Shown one piece after another: positions 45,920 to 54,314 of a DNA stretch of 64,000 bases. Position 1 is the stretch's first letter; each line of letters begins with the position of its first letter. The position numbers were made by a program, and so were the translations under genes. This DNA comes from Limimaricola sp964022235 (GTDB taxonomy: Bacteria; Pseudomonadota; Alphaproteobacteria; Rhodobacterales; Rhodobacteraceae): NCBI RefSeq assembly GCF_964022235.1, contig NZ_CAXHZL010000004.1, forward strand, positions 62,001 through 126,000. The letters are read 5' to 3'. Below the pieces are notes generated by a model that saw nothing but the letters and a program-made list of their open reading frames with translations, ran no database searches and was not told the origin of the DNA.

Positions 45920-47635
45920 ATGACGACGCCGGACATTGATCCAGACGCCGCGGACACGACGCGGCTCATAGACGAAACCGACTACGAGGTCGGTCAGGAC
46001 AACATCCAGACGCAGATCGGGCCCTTCGGTCTCGACATCCACAACCCGGTCTTCTTGATCGCGGGTCTGGGGATCGTGGCCTTCGTGCTGGGCACGCTGA
46101 TGGTGCCCGAAGCGGCGACCTCGCTGTTCCAGAGCGTGCGCGACTGGCTCACCGGCAACTTCTCGTGGTTCTTCATCCTGTCGGGCAACATCTTCGTGCT
46201 GTTCGGCATACTGCTGATCGTGACGCCCTTGGGATCGGTTCGGCTTGGTGGTGCGGCGGCACGTCCCGATTACGGCTATCTCGGCTGGTTCTCGATGCTC
46301 TTTGCCGCCGGCATGGGCATCGGCCTGATGTTCTACGGCGTCTCCGAGCCTCTGTCGCATTTCTCGAGCTCCTTCGCCGAAGGCGCGGGCGGACCCGAAA
46401 GCTGGGCGCCGCTGGCCGGTGCTGCGGGCGACGCCGAAGCCGCGCGCCGGCTCGGCATGGCCGCCACGATCTACCACTGGGGCCTGCACCCTTGGGCGAT
46501 GTACGCGGTCGTGGCGCTGGCGCTGGGTCTGTTTTCCTACAACCAAGGCCTGCCCCTGACGATCCGTTCGGCCTTCTACCCGATCTTCGGTGAGCGGGTC
46601 TGGGGCTGGACCGGGCACATCATCGACATCGTGGCGGTTTTTGCCACGCTGTTCGGCCTTGCCACCTCGCTGGGCTTCGGCGCGGAGCAGGCGATTGCCG
46701 GCATGGACTTCCTGTTCGGCAGCGGTGTCGCGGAAGAGAGCACCCGCAGCGTTTTCGGCCTGTCCTACAACAATCCCGTGCTTGACGCGGCGGGCGAAGA
46801 GGTCGGCCGCTCGGGGGCGGGTCTCAAGATCCTGTTGATCGTCGGCATCACCGCCGTGGCGACCGTGTCGGTCATGGCCGGCCTCGACGGCGGCGTGAAG
46901 CGCGCCTCCGAGATCAACATGGTGCTGGCCTTCGGGCTTCTGGCCTTCGTGCTCTTCGTGGGCCCGACCGGCACGATCATCAGCACCTTCTTCACGGCGC
47001 TCTGGGCCTATGTCACCAACTTCCCGGCGCTGAGCCAGCCCTTCGGGCGCGAGGACGCGAACTTCTCCCAAGGCTGGACCGCGTTCTATTGGGCGTGGTG
47101 GATCAGCTGGTCCCCCTTCGTCGGCATGTTCATCGCCCGCGTCAGCCGCGGCCGCACGGTGCGTGAATTCATGATCGCCGTGCTGCTCGTGCCCTCGATG
47201 GTCTGCGTGCTGTGGATGAGCGTCTTCGGCGGCACCGCGATCACGCAGGTCGTGCAGGACAGCTTCATGGGGGCGGCGGAAGCGGCGCTTCCGGTGCAGC
47301 TCTTCGAGATGCTGAGCCAGCTGCCTCTGGCCACCATCACCTCGCTGATCGGCATCGTGCTGGTGATCGTGTTCTTCGTGACCTCCTCGGACTCCGGCAG
47401 CCTCGTGATCGACACCATCACCTCGGGCGGCAAGGTCGACGGCCCGCTGCCGCAGCGGGTGTTCTGGTGTATTTTCGAGGGCCTCGTGGCGATCGCGCTG
47501 CTCTTGGGTGGCGGTCTCGCCGCACTTCAGGCGATGGCGGTGGCGACGGGCTTTCCGTTTGCCTTCCTGCTTCTTGTCATGTGCGTGGCGATCTTCATCG
47601 CGCTCAGGAACGAGCGCAAGAACCCGACGCCGTGA
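45920..47635 (+). CDS. BCCT-family betaine/choline/carnitine-type transporter
   Basis: A 571-aa transporter with twelve hydrophobic helices and the BCCT glycine signature AAGMGIGLMFYGVSEP. Its aromatic substrate region includes YWAWWISWSPFVGMF. BCCT proteins take up betaine, choline, carnitine or dimethylsulfoniopropionate with Na+ or H+. Position after acuI makes dimethylsulfoniopropionate a candidate substrate (inference only). I start at the ATG at 45920, 5 nt after a GGGGG run; TTG and GTG starts just upstream are possible. Confidence 0.9.
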   Translation: MTTPDIDPDAADTTRLIDETDYEVGQDNIQTQIGPFGLDIHNPVFLIAGLGIVAFVLGTLMVPEAATSLFQSVRDWLTGNFSWFFILSGNIFVLFGILLIVTPLGSVRLGGAAARPDYGYLGWFSMLFAAGMGIGLMFYGVSEPLSHFSSSFAEGAGGPESWAPLAGAAGDAEAARRLGMAATIYHWGLHPWAMYAVVALALGLFSYNQGLPLTIRSAFYPIFGERVWGWTGHIIDIVAVFATLFGLATSLGFGAEQAIAGMDFLFGSGVAEESTRSVFGLSYNNPVLDAAGEEVGRSGAGLKILLIVGITAVATVSVMAGLDGGVKRASEINMVLAFGLLAFVLFVGPTGTIISTFFTALWAYVTNFPALSQPFGREDANFSQGWTAFYWAWWISWSPFVGMFIARVSRGRTVREFMIAVLLVPSMVCVLWMSVFGGTAITQVVQDSFMGAAEAALPVQLFEMLSQLPLATITSLIGIVLVIVFFVTSSDSGSLVIDTITSGGKVDGPLPQRVFWCIFEGLVAIALLLGGGLAALQAMAVATGFPFAFLLLVMCVAIFIALRNERKNPTP

Positions 47636-47753
47636 TGCGTCCTTGGGCGGTCTCCTTCGGAGGCCGCCCGCTTCGGCAAGGATATGCCGCACTGCGGCAA
47701 AAATTCGTGCCCACGGGCTTTTCGGCGGCCTGTCCGCCCTATGATATGACCCC

Positions 47754-48860
47754 ATGATGCTTTTCCAGACATTCTCCGACTTCGGCCTTGGCTGGCTTCC
47801 GGCCTGGGCCGTGATCCTGATCGACATGGGGCTGGCCATCGCGCTGGCCGTGATCGTGCACGCCTGCCTCTACGCGGCCCTGCGCCGCTGGGCGCGCGGC
47901 AGCAAGATGTTCCGCCGCCACCTCGTGGAGCAGACGCGCGGGCCTGCGCGTCTGGCCATGATCTTCCTGTTCATCGCCCCTGCGGCCAGCGTCGCGCCGC
48001 TGTCGCCCTCGGACGAACAGCTCCTGCACCACATCGTTCTGGTGGGAACGATCCTGCTCATAGGCTGGGTCGCGCGCATCGTCCTCGATGTCTGGGCCAG
48101 GCTGCACCTGCGCCGCTTCACGCTCGATGCCGAAGACAATCTGATGGCGCGCAAGCACATCACCCAGACCAAGATATTCCTGCGCGTCTCCTCGGTGATG
48201 ATCTCGCTCGTCGCCATCGCCACGGCGTTGATGACCTTCGAGGAGGTGCGCCAGTACGGCGTGTCGCTTCTGGCCTCGGCTGGGGCGGCGGGCATCGTCG
48301 CGGGCTTGGCATTGCAGCCAGTGCTCAAGAACCTCTTCGCAGGAATCCAGCTTGCCATGACGCAGCCCATCCGCATCGACGACGCGCTGATCGTCGAGGG
48401 CGAATGGGGCAACGTCGAGGAGATCACCTCGACCTATGTGGTGATCCGGATCTGGGACTGGCGGCGGATGATCGTGCCGCTGAGCTATTTCATCGAGCAG
48501 CCGTTCCAGAACTGGACCCGCGAAAGCTCCAAGCTCATCGGCACGGTGCTGATCTACCTCGACCATTCCGCGCCCATCGACCGGATCCGCGAGAAGGCCC
48601 GCGAGATCGCCGAAGGCAGCACGCTGTGGGACCGCGACGTGTTCAACCTCGCCGTCACCGATTTTCGCGAGCGGGTGATCGAGGTGCGGTTGCTGGTTTC
48701 GGCGCGCAACGCGCCGCGCGCCTTCGATCTGCGCTGCGAGATGCGCGAAAAGCTGGTGGCCTGGATACAGGCCGAAATCCCGCATGCGCTGCCGCGCACG
48801 CGCGAGGAGCTGACCGTTCAGACCGGGCATCCGGGCGTCGAGGCGCCACGTCGCGCTTGA
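47754..48860 (+). CDS. MscS-family mechanosensitive ion channel
   Basis: A 368-aa channel with four or five helices and the MscS pore/beta signature SLLASAGAAGIVAGLALQP then LKNLFAGIQLAMTQPIRIDD. The C-terminal part is the MscS_C-like alpha/beta domain. It should open under osmotic downshock to release solutes, which fits the osmolyte (BCCT) transporter just upstream. Confidence 0.92.
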   Translation: MMLFQTFSDFGLGWLPAWAVILIDMGLAIALAVIVHACLYAALRRWARGSKMFRRHLVEQTRGPARLAMIFLFIAPAASVAPLSPSDEQLLHHIVLVGTILLIGWVARIVLDVWARLHLRRFTLDAEDNLMARKHITQTKIFLRVSSVMISLVAIATALMTFEEVRQYGVSLLASAGAAGIVAGLALQPVLKNLFAGIQLAMTQPIRIDDALIVEGEWGNVEEITSTYVVIRIWDWRRMIVPLSYFIEQPFQNWTRESSKLIGTVLIYLDHSAPIDRIREKAREIAEGSTLWDRDVFNLAVTDFRERVIEVRLLVSARNAPRAFDLRCEMREKLVAWIQAEIPHALPRTREELTVQTGHPGVEAPRRA

Positions 48861-48911
48861 TCGGGCGGGTGGGGCGCTAACTCGGGGCTGAGACCGAACC
48901 AAGGAGAGCCC

Positions 48912-50327
48912 ATGTCCGCCCCGATCCTGATCTGGCTGCGCCGCGACCTGCGGCTCGCCGACCATCCGCTGCTGAGCGAGGCCGTGCAGACCGGCGCGCC
49001 GCTGATCCCGGTCTTCGTGCATGACGAGCTGGTCGAGGGGCAGGGGGCGGCGCCGCGCTTCCGGCTCGGTCTTTCGGTCGAGAGCCTCGCGCGCGATCTC
49101 GAGGCCATCGGCGCGAAGCTTGTGCTTCGCCGGGGCCGGGCGCTCGATGTCCTGCGGGCGCTGGCGGCCGAGACCGGCGCGCGCGCCGTCTGGTGGAGCC
49201 GCGCCTACGACCCCGAGGCCCGCGCGCGCGACGGCGAGGTCATGGAGGGGCTGGACGCCGAGGGCCTTGAGACCCGCGATTTCACGGGCCACCTGCTGTT
49301 TGAACCCGAAAGTGTGGAGACCAAGACGGGGGGCTATTACAAGGTCTACACGCCCTACATGAAGTCGGTGCGCAGCCGAGACCCCGGAGAGACGCTGCCC
49401 GCGCCCACGCGACTGGCCGCGCCAGATCGCTGGCCCGAGAGCGAGGGTCTCGAAGGCTGGGACATGGGCCGCGACATGCACAGGGGCGGGGCGGTCGTGG
49501 CGAAGTACCTCACCGTGGGTGAGGCCGCGGCACGCGCGCGGCTCGATCGCTTCATCGCCGAGCGGATCGAGGATTACGGCCTCGCCCGCGACAGGCCCGA
49601 CATCGATGGCACCTCGGGCCTGTCGGAAAACCTCACCTATGGCGAGATCTCGATCCGCACCTGTTACCGCGCTGCTCTTGCCGCGCGCGAGGCGGGGGCG
49701 AGCGGGGCCGAGACCTTCCTCAAGGAGCTGATCTGGCGCGAGTTCGCCTATCACCTGATGCACCACACACCGCGCCTGATCTCGCGCAACTGGCGCGCCG
49801 AGTGGGACCGGTTTCCGTGGTCCGAGGACGCAAGCAGCGCGGAGGTCACAGCCTGGACGCAGGGCCGCACCGGCATGCGGTTCGTCGATGCCGCGATGCG
49901 CGAGATGTATGCGACGGGGCGGATGCACAACCGGGCGCGGATGATCGTGGGCAGCTATCTCACCAAGCACCTGATGACGCATTGGCAGATCGGCCACGAC
50001 TGGTTCGCCGACTGCCTCGTCGACTGGGATCCGGCCAACAACGCGCTGGGCTGGCAGTGGATCGCGGGTTCCGGCCCCGACGCCGCGCCCTATTTCCGGG
50101 TCTACAACCCCGAGAGCCAGCTGGGCAAGTTCGACCCCGAGGGGGCCTATGTCCGCGCCTGGATCGCCGAAGGGCAGGCCGCGCCGCCCGAGACCGCGCT
50201 CGATTTCCTGGCCGCCGCGCCGCGTCGCTGGGGGCTTTCGGCACAGATGGACTACCCCGAGCCGATCGTCGGCGCGGCCGAGGGGCGCGAGCGGGCGTTG
50301 GCCGCCTACAAGGCGCGCGATACCTAG
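48912..50327 (+). CDS. phr: Deoxyribodipyrimidine photolyase (class I)
   Basis: A 471-aa flavoprotein that repairs cyclobutane pyrimidine dimers with blue light. The N-terminal photolyase domain opens LIWLRRDLRLADHPLL; the FAD-binding region has GRTGMRFVDAAMREMYATGR then MHNRARMIVGSYLTKHL, the class I signature, followed by WQIGHDWFADCLVDWD. AAGGAG precedes the ATG. The antenna chromophore cannot be told. It is followed 89 nt later by the methyltransferase. Confidence 0.94.
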   Translation: MSAPILIWLRRDLRLADHPLLSEAVQTGAPLIPVFVHDELVEGQGAAPRFRLGLSVESLARDLEAIGAKLVLRRGRALDVLRALAAETGARAVWWSRAYDPEARARDGEVMEGLDAEGLETRDFTGHLLFEPESVETKTGGYYKVYTPYMKSVRSRDPGETLPAPTRLAAPDRWPESEGLEGWDMGRDMHRGGAVVAKYLTVGEAAARARLDRFIAERIEDYGLARDRPDIDGTSGLSENLTYGEISIRTCYRAALAAREAGASGAETFLKELIWREFAYHLMHHTPRLISRNWRAEWDRFPWSEDASSAEVTAWTQGRTGMRFVDAAMREMYATGRMHNRARMIVGSYLTKHLMTHWQIGHDWFADCLVDWDPANNALGWQWIAGSGPDAAPYFRVYNPESQLGKFDPEGAYVRAWIAEGQAAPPETALDFLAAAPRRWGLSAQMDYPEPIVGAAEGRERALAAYKARDT

Positions 50328-50416
50328 GCTTTGGGCCTTTGGGCGCTCCGCCACGCGCCGCGTGACAACTTCGCAGCCTCGGGTAGTCTGAACCCTGCAG
50401 GACAGGGAGCGCGCGC

Positions 50417-51628
50417 ATGACGATCCTGACGAGCACCGAGGGCCAGACGGATCTGCCGCGCTACTTTGCGCAGGTCTTCGCCATGACGCGCTCGATCAGG
50501 CACGGGCGGCTCGACATCGTGCTTCCCGACGGGCGACGGTTTCGCGCCCAAGGGGCCGAGCCGGGCTTTGCCGCCGAAATCGCGGTCCACGACCCCGATT
50601 GCTTTGCGCGGCTGATCCGCGAAGGGGATCTGGGGTTTTCGGAGGCCTATGTCGATGGCGCCTGGTCCTCGCCGGACCTGCTGGCGCTTCTCGATCTTGT
50701 CCATGACGAGGTCGAGGCGCTGTTTGACGGGTTTCCGGGCCGTGGCCTGCTGCGCGCCTTTGAACGCCTGCGCTTCTGGCTGCACGCCAACAGCCGCGCG
50801 CAGGCGCGGCGCAACATCAGTCATCACTACGATCTGGGCAACGCGTTCTACGCGCTCTGGCTCGACGAGACGATGACTTATTCCTCGGCGCTGTTCGACG
50901 GCGGCCAGCAAAGTCTCGAGGCGGCGCAGCGGCGCAAGTATGACAGCCTGCTCGACGAGATCGGGGCCAGACCCGGCGATCACCTGCTCGAGATCGGTTG
51001 CGGCTGGGGCGGGTTCGCCGAGCACGCGGCGCGAGAGCGCGGAGTGCGGGTGACGGGGCTGACCATCAGCCGCGCGCAGTTCGACCACGCGCAGGCGCGC
51101 ATCGCCCGTGCCGGTCTCGGGGACCGGGTCGAACTGCGCCTGCAGGACTACCGCGACGAGCGTGGGGTCTATGACGGTGTCGCCAGCATCGAGATGTTCG
51201 AGGCGGTGGGCGAGGCCTATTGGCCAGTCTATTTCGACAGGCTGCACGACCGCCTCCGACCCGGTCGCCGCGCGACCTTGCAGGTCATCACCTTGCAGGA
51301 TCACCGCTTCGCGCAATACCGCCGCGGCGTCGACTTCATCCAGAAACACATCTTTCCGGGCGGCATGCTGCCCAGCCCCGCGATCCTGCGCGGCCTGACC
51401 GAGGCGGCGGGCCTGCAGGTCGCACACTCCCTGACCTTCGGCGAAAGCTATTCGCGCACGCTGCGCCTGTGGCACGACCGCTTCAACGACCGCTGGGACG
51501 AGATCGCCGCGCTCGGCTTTGACGCAAGATTCAGACGCATGTGGAATTTCTACCTCTGCGCCTGCGCCAGCACCTTCCGCTCGGGCAATTGCGACGTTAC
51601 CCAGTTCACCGTGACCCGCCCGGCCTGA
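50417..51628 (+). CDS. SAM-dependent methyltransferase, cyclopropane-fatty-acid synthase family
   Basis: A 403-aa protein with the CFA-synthase layout: SHHYDLGNAFYALWLDETMTY, the SAM loop LLEIGCGWGGFAEHAARE, and SIEMFEAVGEAYWPVYF. These enzymes add a methylene or methyl group to unsaturated membrane phospholipid chains. It may be true Cfa or one of the related alphaproteobacterial lipid methyltransferases. It lies between photolyase and trgA, all in one direction. Confidence 0.88.
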   Translation: MTILTSTEGQTDLPRYFAQVFAMTRSIRHGRLDIVLPDGRRFRAQGAEPGFAAEIAVHDPDCFARLIREGDLGFSEAYVDGAWSSPDLLALLDLVHDEVEALFDGFPGRGLLRAFERLRFWLHANSRAQARRNISHHYDLGNAFYALWLDETMTYSSALFDGGQQSLEAAQRRKYDSLLDEIGARPGDHLLEIGCGWGGFAEHAARERGVRVTGLTISRAQFDHAQARIARAGLGDRVELRLQDYRDERGVYDGVASIEMFEAVGEAYWPVYFDRLHDRLRPGRRATLQVITLQDHRFAQYRRGVDFIQKHIFPGGMLPSPAILRGLTEAAGLQVAHSLTFGESYSRTLRLWHDRFNDRWDEIAALGFDARFRRMWNFYLCACASTFRSGNCDVTQFTVTRPA

Positions 51629-51657
51629 ACGATCCCGCCGCCCCCAAGGAGTGCCCC

Positions 51658-52098
51658 ATGCCCACCGCCGCCAAGCTCGTCGGAGCCCTGCTTTTCGCGG
51701 CACTGGGATACGTTGCCACGCTTGTGGCCGTGCCGTTCCTGTCGGGGGTCTACATGGTGGCCTCCGCCCCCGTCATCAACGCGCTGATCGGGGCGATCAC
51801 CGGCTGGTTCATCGCCGGGCCACGGGCCGGCGAAGGATGGCAGGGGGGGATCAGCAACGGCGTGACGGCGACCATCTCGGGGTTGTTGCTGGTGGGGCTG
51901 GTGCATGGCGTGATCTTCATGTGGCGCAGCTCGATGCGGGGCCGCTACCACGATCCGATGGATGCGCTGGAGGCGACGGCCGAGTTCTGGCTCACGGTGG
52001 CGGGGCGACTGGCGGTGCCGCAGATGATCGGTCTGCTACTGGTCGGCGGGGTCGTTATTGGGCTGGCGCTCGAATTCACGCGCGTGCGGGCGCACTGA
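51658..52098 (+). CDS. trgA: TrgA family tellurite-resistance membrane protein
   Basis: A 146-aa membrane protein with about four helices (for example AKLVGALLFAALGYVATLV). It matches TrgA of the trgAB-cysK tellurite locus described in Rhodobacter sphaeroides. AAGGAG precedes the ATG. It overlaps trgB by one base (TGATG). The biochemical role is unknown. Confidence 0.88.
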   Translation: MPTAAKLVGALLFAALGYVATLVAVPFLSGVYMVASAPVINALIGAITGWFIAGPRAGEGWQGGISNGVTATISGLLLVGLVHGVIFMWRSSMRGRYHDPMDALEATAEFWLTVAGRLAVPQMIGLLLVGGVVIGLALEFTRVRAH

Positions 52099-53228
52099 TG
52101 CAAAAGCTGTTTCTCGTCGGGCCTCTCGCGGCAGAGGGTGTCTTCGAGGCCGTCACCGGTCTCGTGGCCTCGCAGCGTCCCGCCCATTTCGCCGGTCATG
52201 CGCTGGTCGGGGCCCTTGACGCCGCGCCGGCCGTGGTCGCGCGGCAGGGGGCTACGGTGAAGGGACGTCTTGTTGCCCGCCCCGAAGGTACGGCGCGGGA
52301 CCGGTTCGAGAGCTATGCCGCGGCGTTGGAGCTGACCGAGCACACCGTCGAGGTCACGCTGCCGGACGGCGACGTCGCCGCCGCCGCGCTCTGTGCCCCG
52401 ATGCCGGACGGGGACGCGCCCGATTGGCACAGCGAGGATTGGCAGGACCGCTGGGCCGAGATCTGGCCGCTCATCGCCGCCGAGATCGCGGATCATGCGC
52501 CGCCCCTGTCGCCGGGCAGCTTTGCGCGGCAAAGGACGATGATGGCGGTGCGGGCAAGCGCGCGGCTGCGCGCGAAGCGAGATCCCGCGCCCGCCACGCT
52601 GCGCCGCGCGGCCAGGCCGGGCGATTTCGCATGGCGGGCGGACGCGCCGCTCTCGGGTGAGTTCTTCAAGCTGGCGGGGCTGCGGATAGAGCATCTGCGA
52701 TTTGACGGCGGGCGTGCCGAGGCGCTGCCCCGCGAGGTGCTGGTCGGGGTCGATGCGACCCTCGTGCTGCCCTATGATCCCCGCCGCGACCGGGTGCTTC
52801 TGGTCGAGCAGTTCCGCACCGGGCCCGCCCGGCGCGGCGCGCCCAACCCATGGAGCCTCGAGCCTGTGGCGGGGATCGTCGATCCCGGTGAGACGCCCGA
52901 AGCCGCGGGCCTGCGCGAGGCGCGCGAGGAGGCGGGGCTGGCGCTCGATACGCTGATCCCGATCTTCAGCGGCTATCCCTCGCCGGGCTCGAACACCGAC
53001 TACTTTCACTGCTACCTCGCGCTCACAGATCTGCCGGCCGAGGAAAGCTGGCGCGGCGGCCTCGCCGAAGAGCACGAGGACCTGCGGTTGCACGCGGTTT
53101 CGTTCTCGCGCGCCATGGATCTCGTCCAATCGGGCGAGATCGACGTGATCCCGGTACAGGGCATGCTCTATTGGCTTGCACATCATCGTGCGCGGCTGCG
53201 AGCCGACGCGGGGGTGTCTGACGCTTGA
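52098..53228 (+). CDS. trgB: TrgB: gamma-glutamylcyclotransferase-like + NUDIX protein
   Basis: A 376-aa two-domain protein. The N-terminal part (about 1-160) starts KLFLVGPLA and resembles the GGCT/AIG2 fold; the C-terminal part is a NUDIX hydrolase of ADP-ribose pyrophosphatase type with the full box GETPEAAGLREAREEAG (GX5EX7REXXEEXG). It corresponds to TrgB of the Rhodobacter tellurite locus. It probably cleaves nucleotide-diphosphate-linked compounds, but its link to tellurite is only by genetics in related species. Confidence 0.87.
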   Translation: MQKLFLVGPLAAEGVFEAVTGLVASQRPAHFAGHALVGALDAAPAVVARQGATVKGRLVARPEGTARDRFESYAAALELTEHTVEVTLPDGDVAAAALCAPMPDGDAPDWHSEDWQDRWAEIWPLIAAEIADHAPPLSPGSFARQRTMMAVRASARLRAKRDPAPATLRRAARPGDFAWRADAPLSGEFFKLAGLRIEHLRFDGGRAEALPREVLVGVDATLVLPYDPRRDRVLLVEQFRTGPARRGAPNPWSLEPVAGIVDPGETPEAAGLREAREEAGLALDTLIPIFSGYPSPGSNTDYFHCYLALTDLPAEESWRGGLAEEHEDLRLHAVSFSRAMDLVQSGEIDVIPVQGMLYWLAHHRARLRADAGVSDA

Positions 53229-53279
53229 GTTCTGCGCCCGCGCTGCATATTGCTCAGGCAACACAGGAAAGGCCGCCAA

Positions 53280-54314
53280 ATGGACATCAAATCCGATCTC
53301 GCCGCCGCCGTCGGCAACACCCCACTGATCCGGCTGCGCGCCGCCTCCGAGGCGACGGGATGCGAGATTTTGGGCAAGGCCGAGTTCCTGAACCCCGGCC
53401 AGTCGGTCAAGGATCGCGCGGCGCTGTGGATGATTCGTGACGCGATCGCGAAGGGCACGCTGAAGCCCGGCGGTACCATCGTCGAGGGCACCGCTGGCAA
53501 CACAGGCATCGGTCTGGCGCTTGTGGGTGCCTCGATGGGCTTCAAGACCGTCATCGTGATCCCCGAGACGCAGAGCCAGGAAAAGAAAGACATGCTGCGG
53601 CTGGCCGGCGCCGAGCTGGTGCAGGTGCCCGCGGCCCCCTACCGCAACCCCAACAACTATGTGCGCTATTCGGGTCGCCTCGCCGAAGAGTTGGCACGCA
53701 CCACGCCCGAAGGCGTGCTCTGGGCCAACCAGTTCGACAATATCGCCAACCGGCAGGCGCATATCGACGGCACCGGCCCCGAGATCTGGGAACAGACCAA
53801 GGGCAAGGTCGACGGCTTCATCTGCGCCGTCGGCACCGGCGGTACGCTGGCGGGCGTCGGCATGGCACTGCAGCCCAAGGGTGTGAAGATCGGTCTTGCC
53901 GATCCCGAAGGCGCGGCACTGCACAGCTTCTACACCACGGGTGAGCTGAAATCCGAGGGCGACTCGATCACCGAAGGCATCGGGCAGGGCCGGATCACCG
54001 CCAACCTCGAAGGCTTCACGCCTGACTTCAGCTACAAGATCCCCGACGCCGAGGCGCTGCCGATCGTGTTCGACCTGCTGCAGCACGAGGGCCTTTGCCT
54101 CGGTGGCTCCTCGGGCATCAACATCGCGGGTGCGATGCGCATGGCGCGCGATCTGGGGCCGGGCCATACCATCGTGACGGTGCTGTGCGACTATGGCACG
54201 CGCTACCAGTCCAAGCTGTTCAACCCCGACTTCCTCAAGTCCAAGGGGCTGCCGACGCCGGACTGGCTCGATCAGGGCCCGTCCTCCATCCCGGGCGTCT
54301 TCGAGGACGCATGA
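53280..54314 (+). CDS. cysK: Cysteine synthase A
   Basis: A 344-aa PLP enzyme that makes cysteine from O-acetylserine and sulfide. The PLP lysine is in NPGQSVKDRAALWM, the substrate loop is EGTAGNTGIGLAL, and GTGGTLAG binds the cofactor phosphate. The trgA-trgB-cysK order matches the Rhodobacter tellurite locus, where cysteine supply matters for tellurite tolerance. The ATG at 53280 is supported by the family start MDIKSDLAAAVGNTPLIRL. Its stop overlaps the next gene by 4 nt. Confidence 0.96.
   Translation: MDIKSDLAAAVGNTPLIRLRAASEATGCEILGKAEFLNPGQSVKDRAALWMIRDAIAKGTLKPGGTIVEGTAGNTGIGLALVGASMGFKTVIVIPETQSQEKKDMLRLAGAELVQVPAAPYRNPNNYVRYSGRLAEELARTTPEGVLWANQFDNIANRQAHIDGTGPEIWEQTKGKVDGFICAVGTGGTLAGVGMALQPKGVKIGLADPEGAALHSFYTTGELKSEGDSITEGIGQGRITANLEGFTPDFSYKIPDAEALPIVFDLLQHEGLCLGGSSGINIAGAMRMARDLGPGHTIVTVLCDYGTRYQSKLFNPDFLKSKGLPTPDWLDQGPSSIPGVFEDA

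Noticed and set aside
44756..47839. A 1027-codon minus-strand open frame
   Set aside because: It is antisense to acuI and the BCCT gene; composition is His/Arg/Gln-rich as expected from high-GC third-position shadowing.
47739..50354. An 871-codon minus-strand open frame
   Set aside because: It is the antisense shadow of the MscS and photolyase genes, both of which have clear family motifs.
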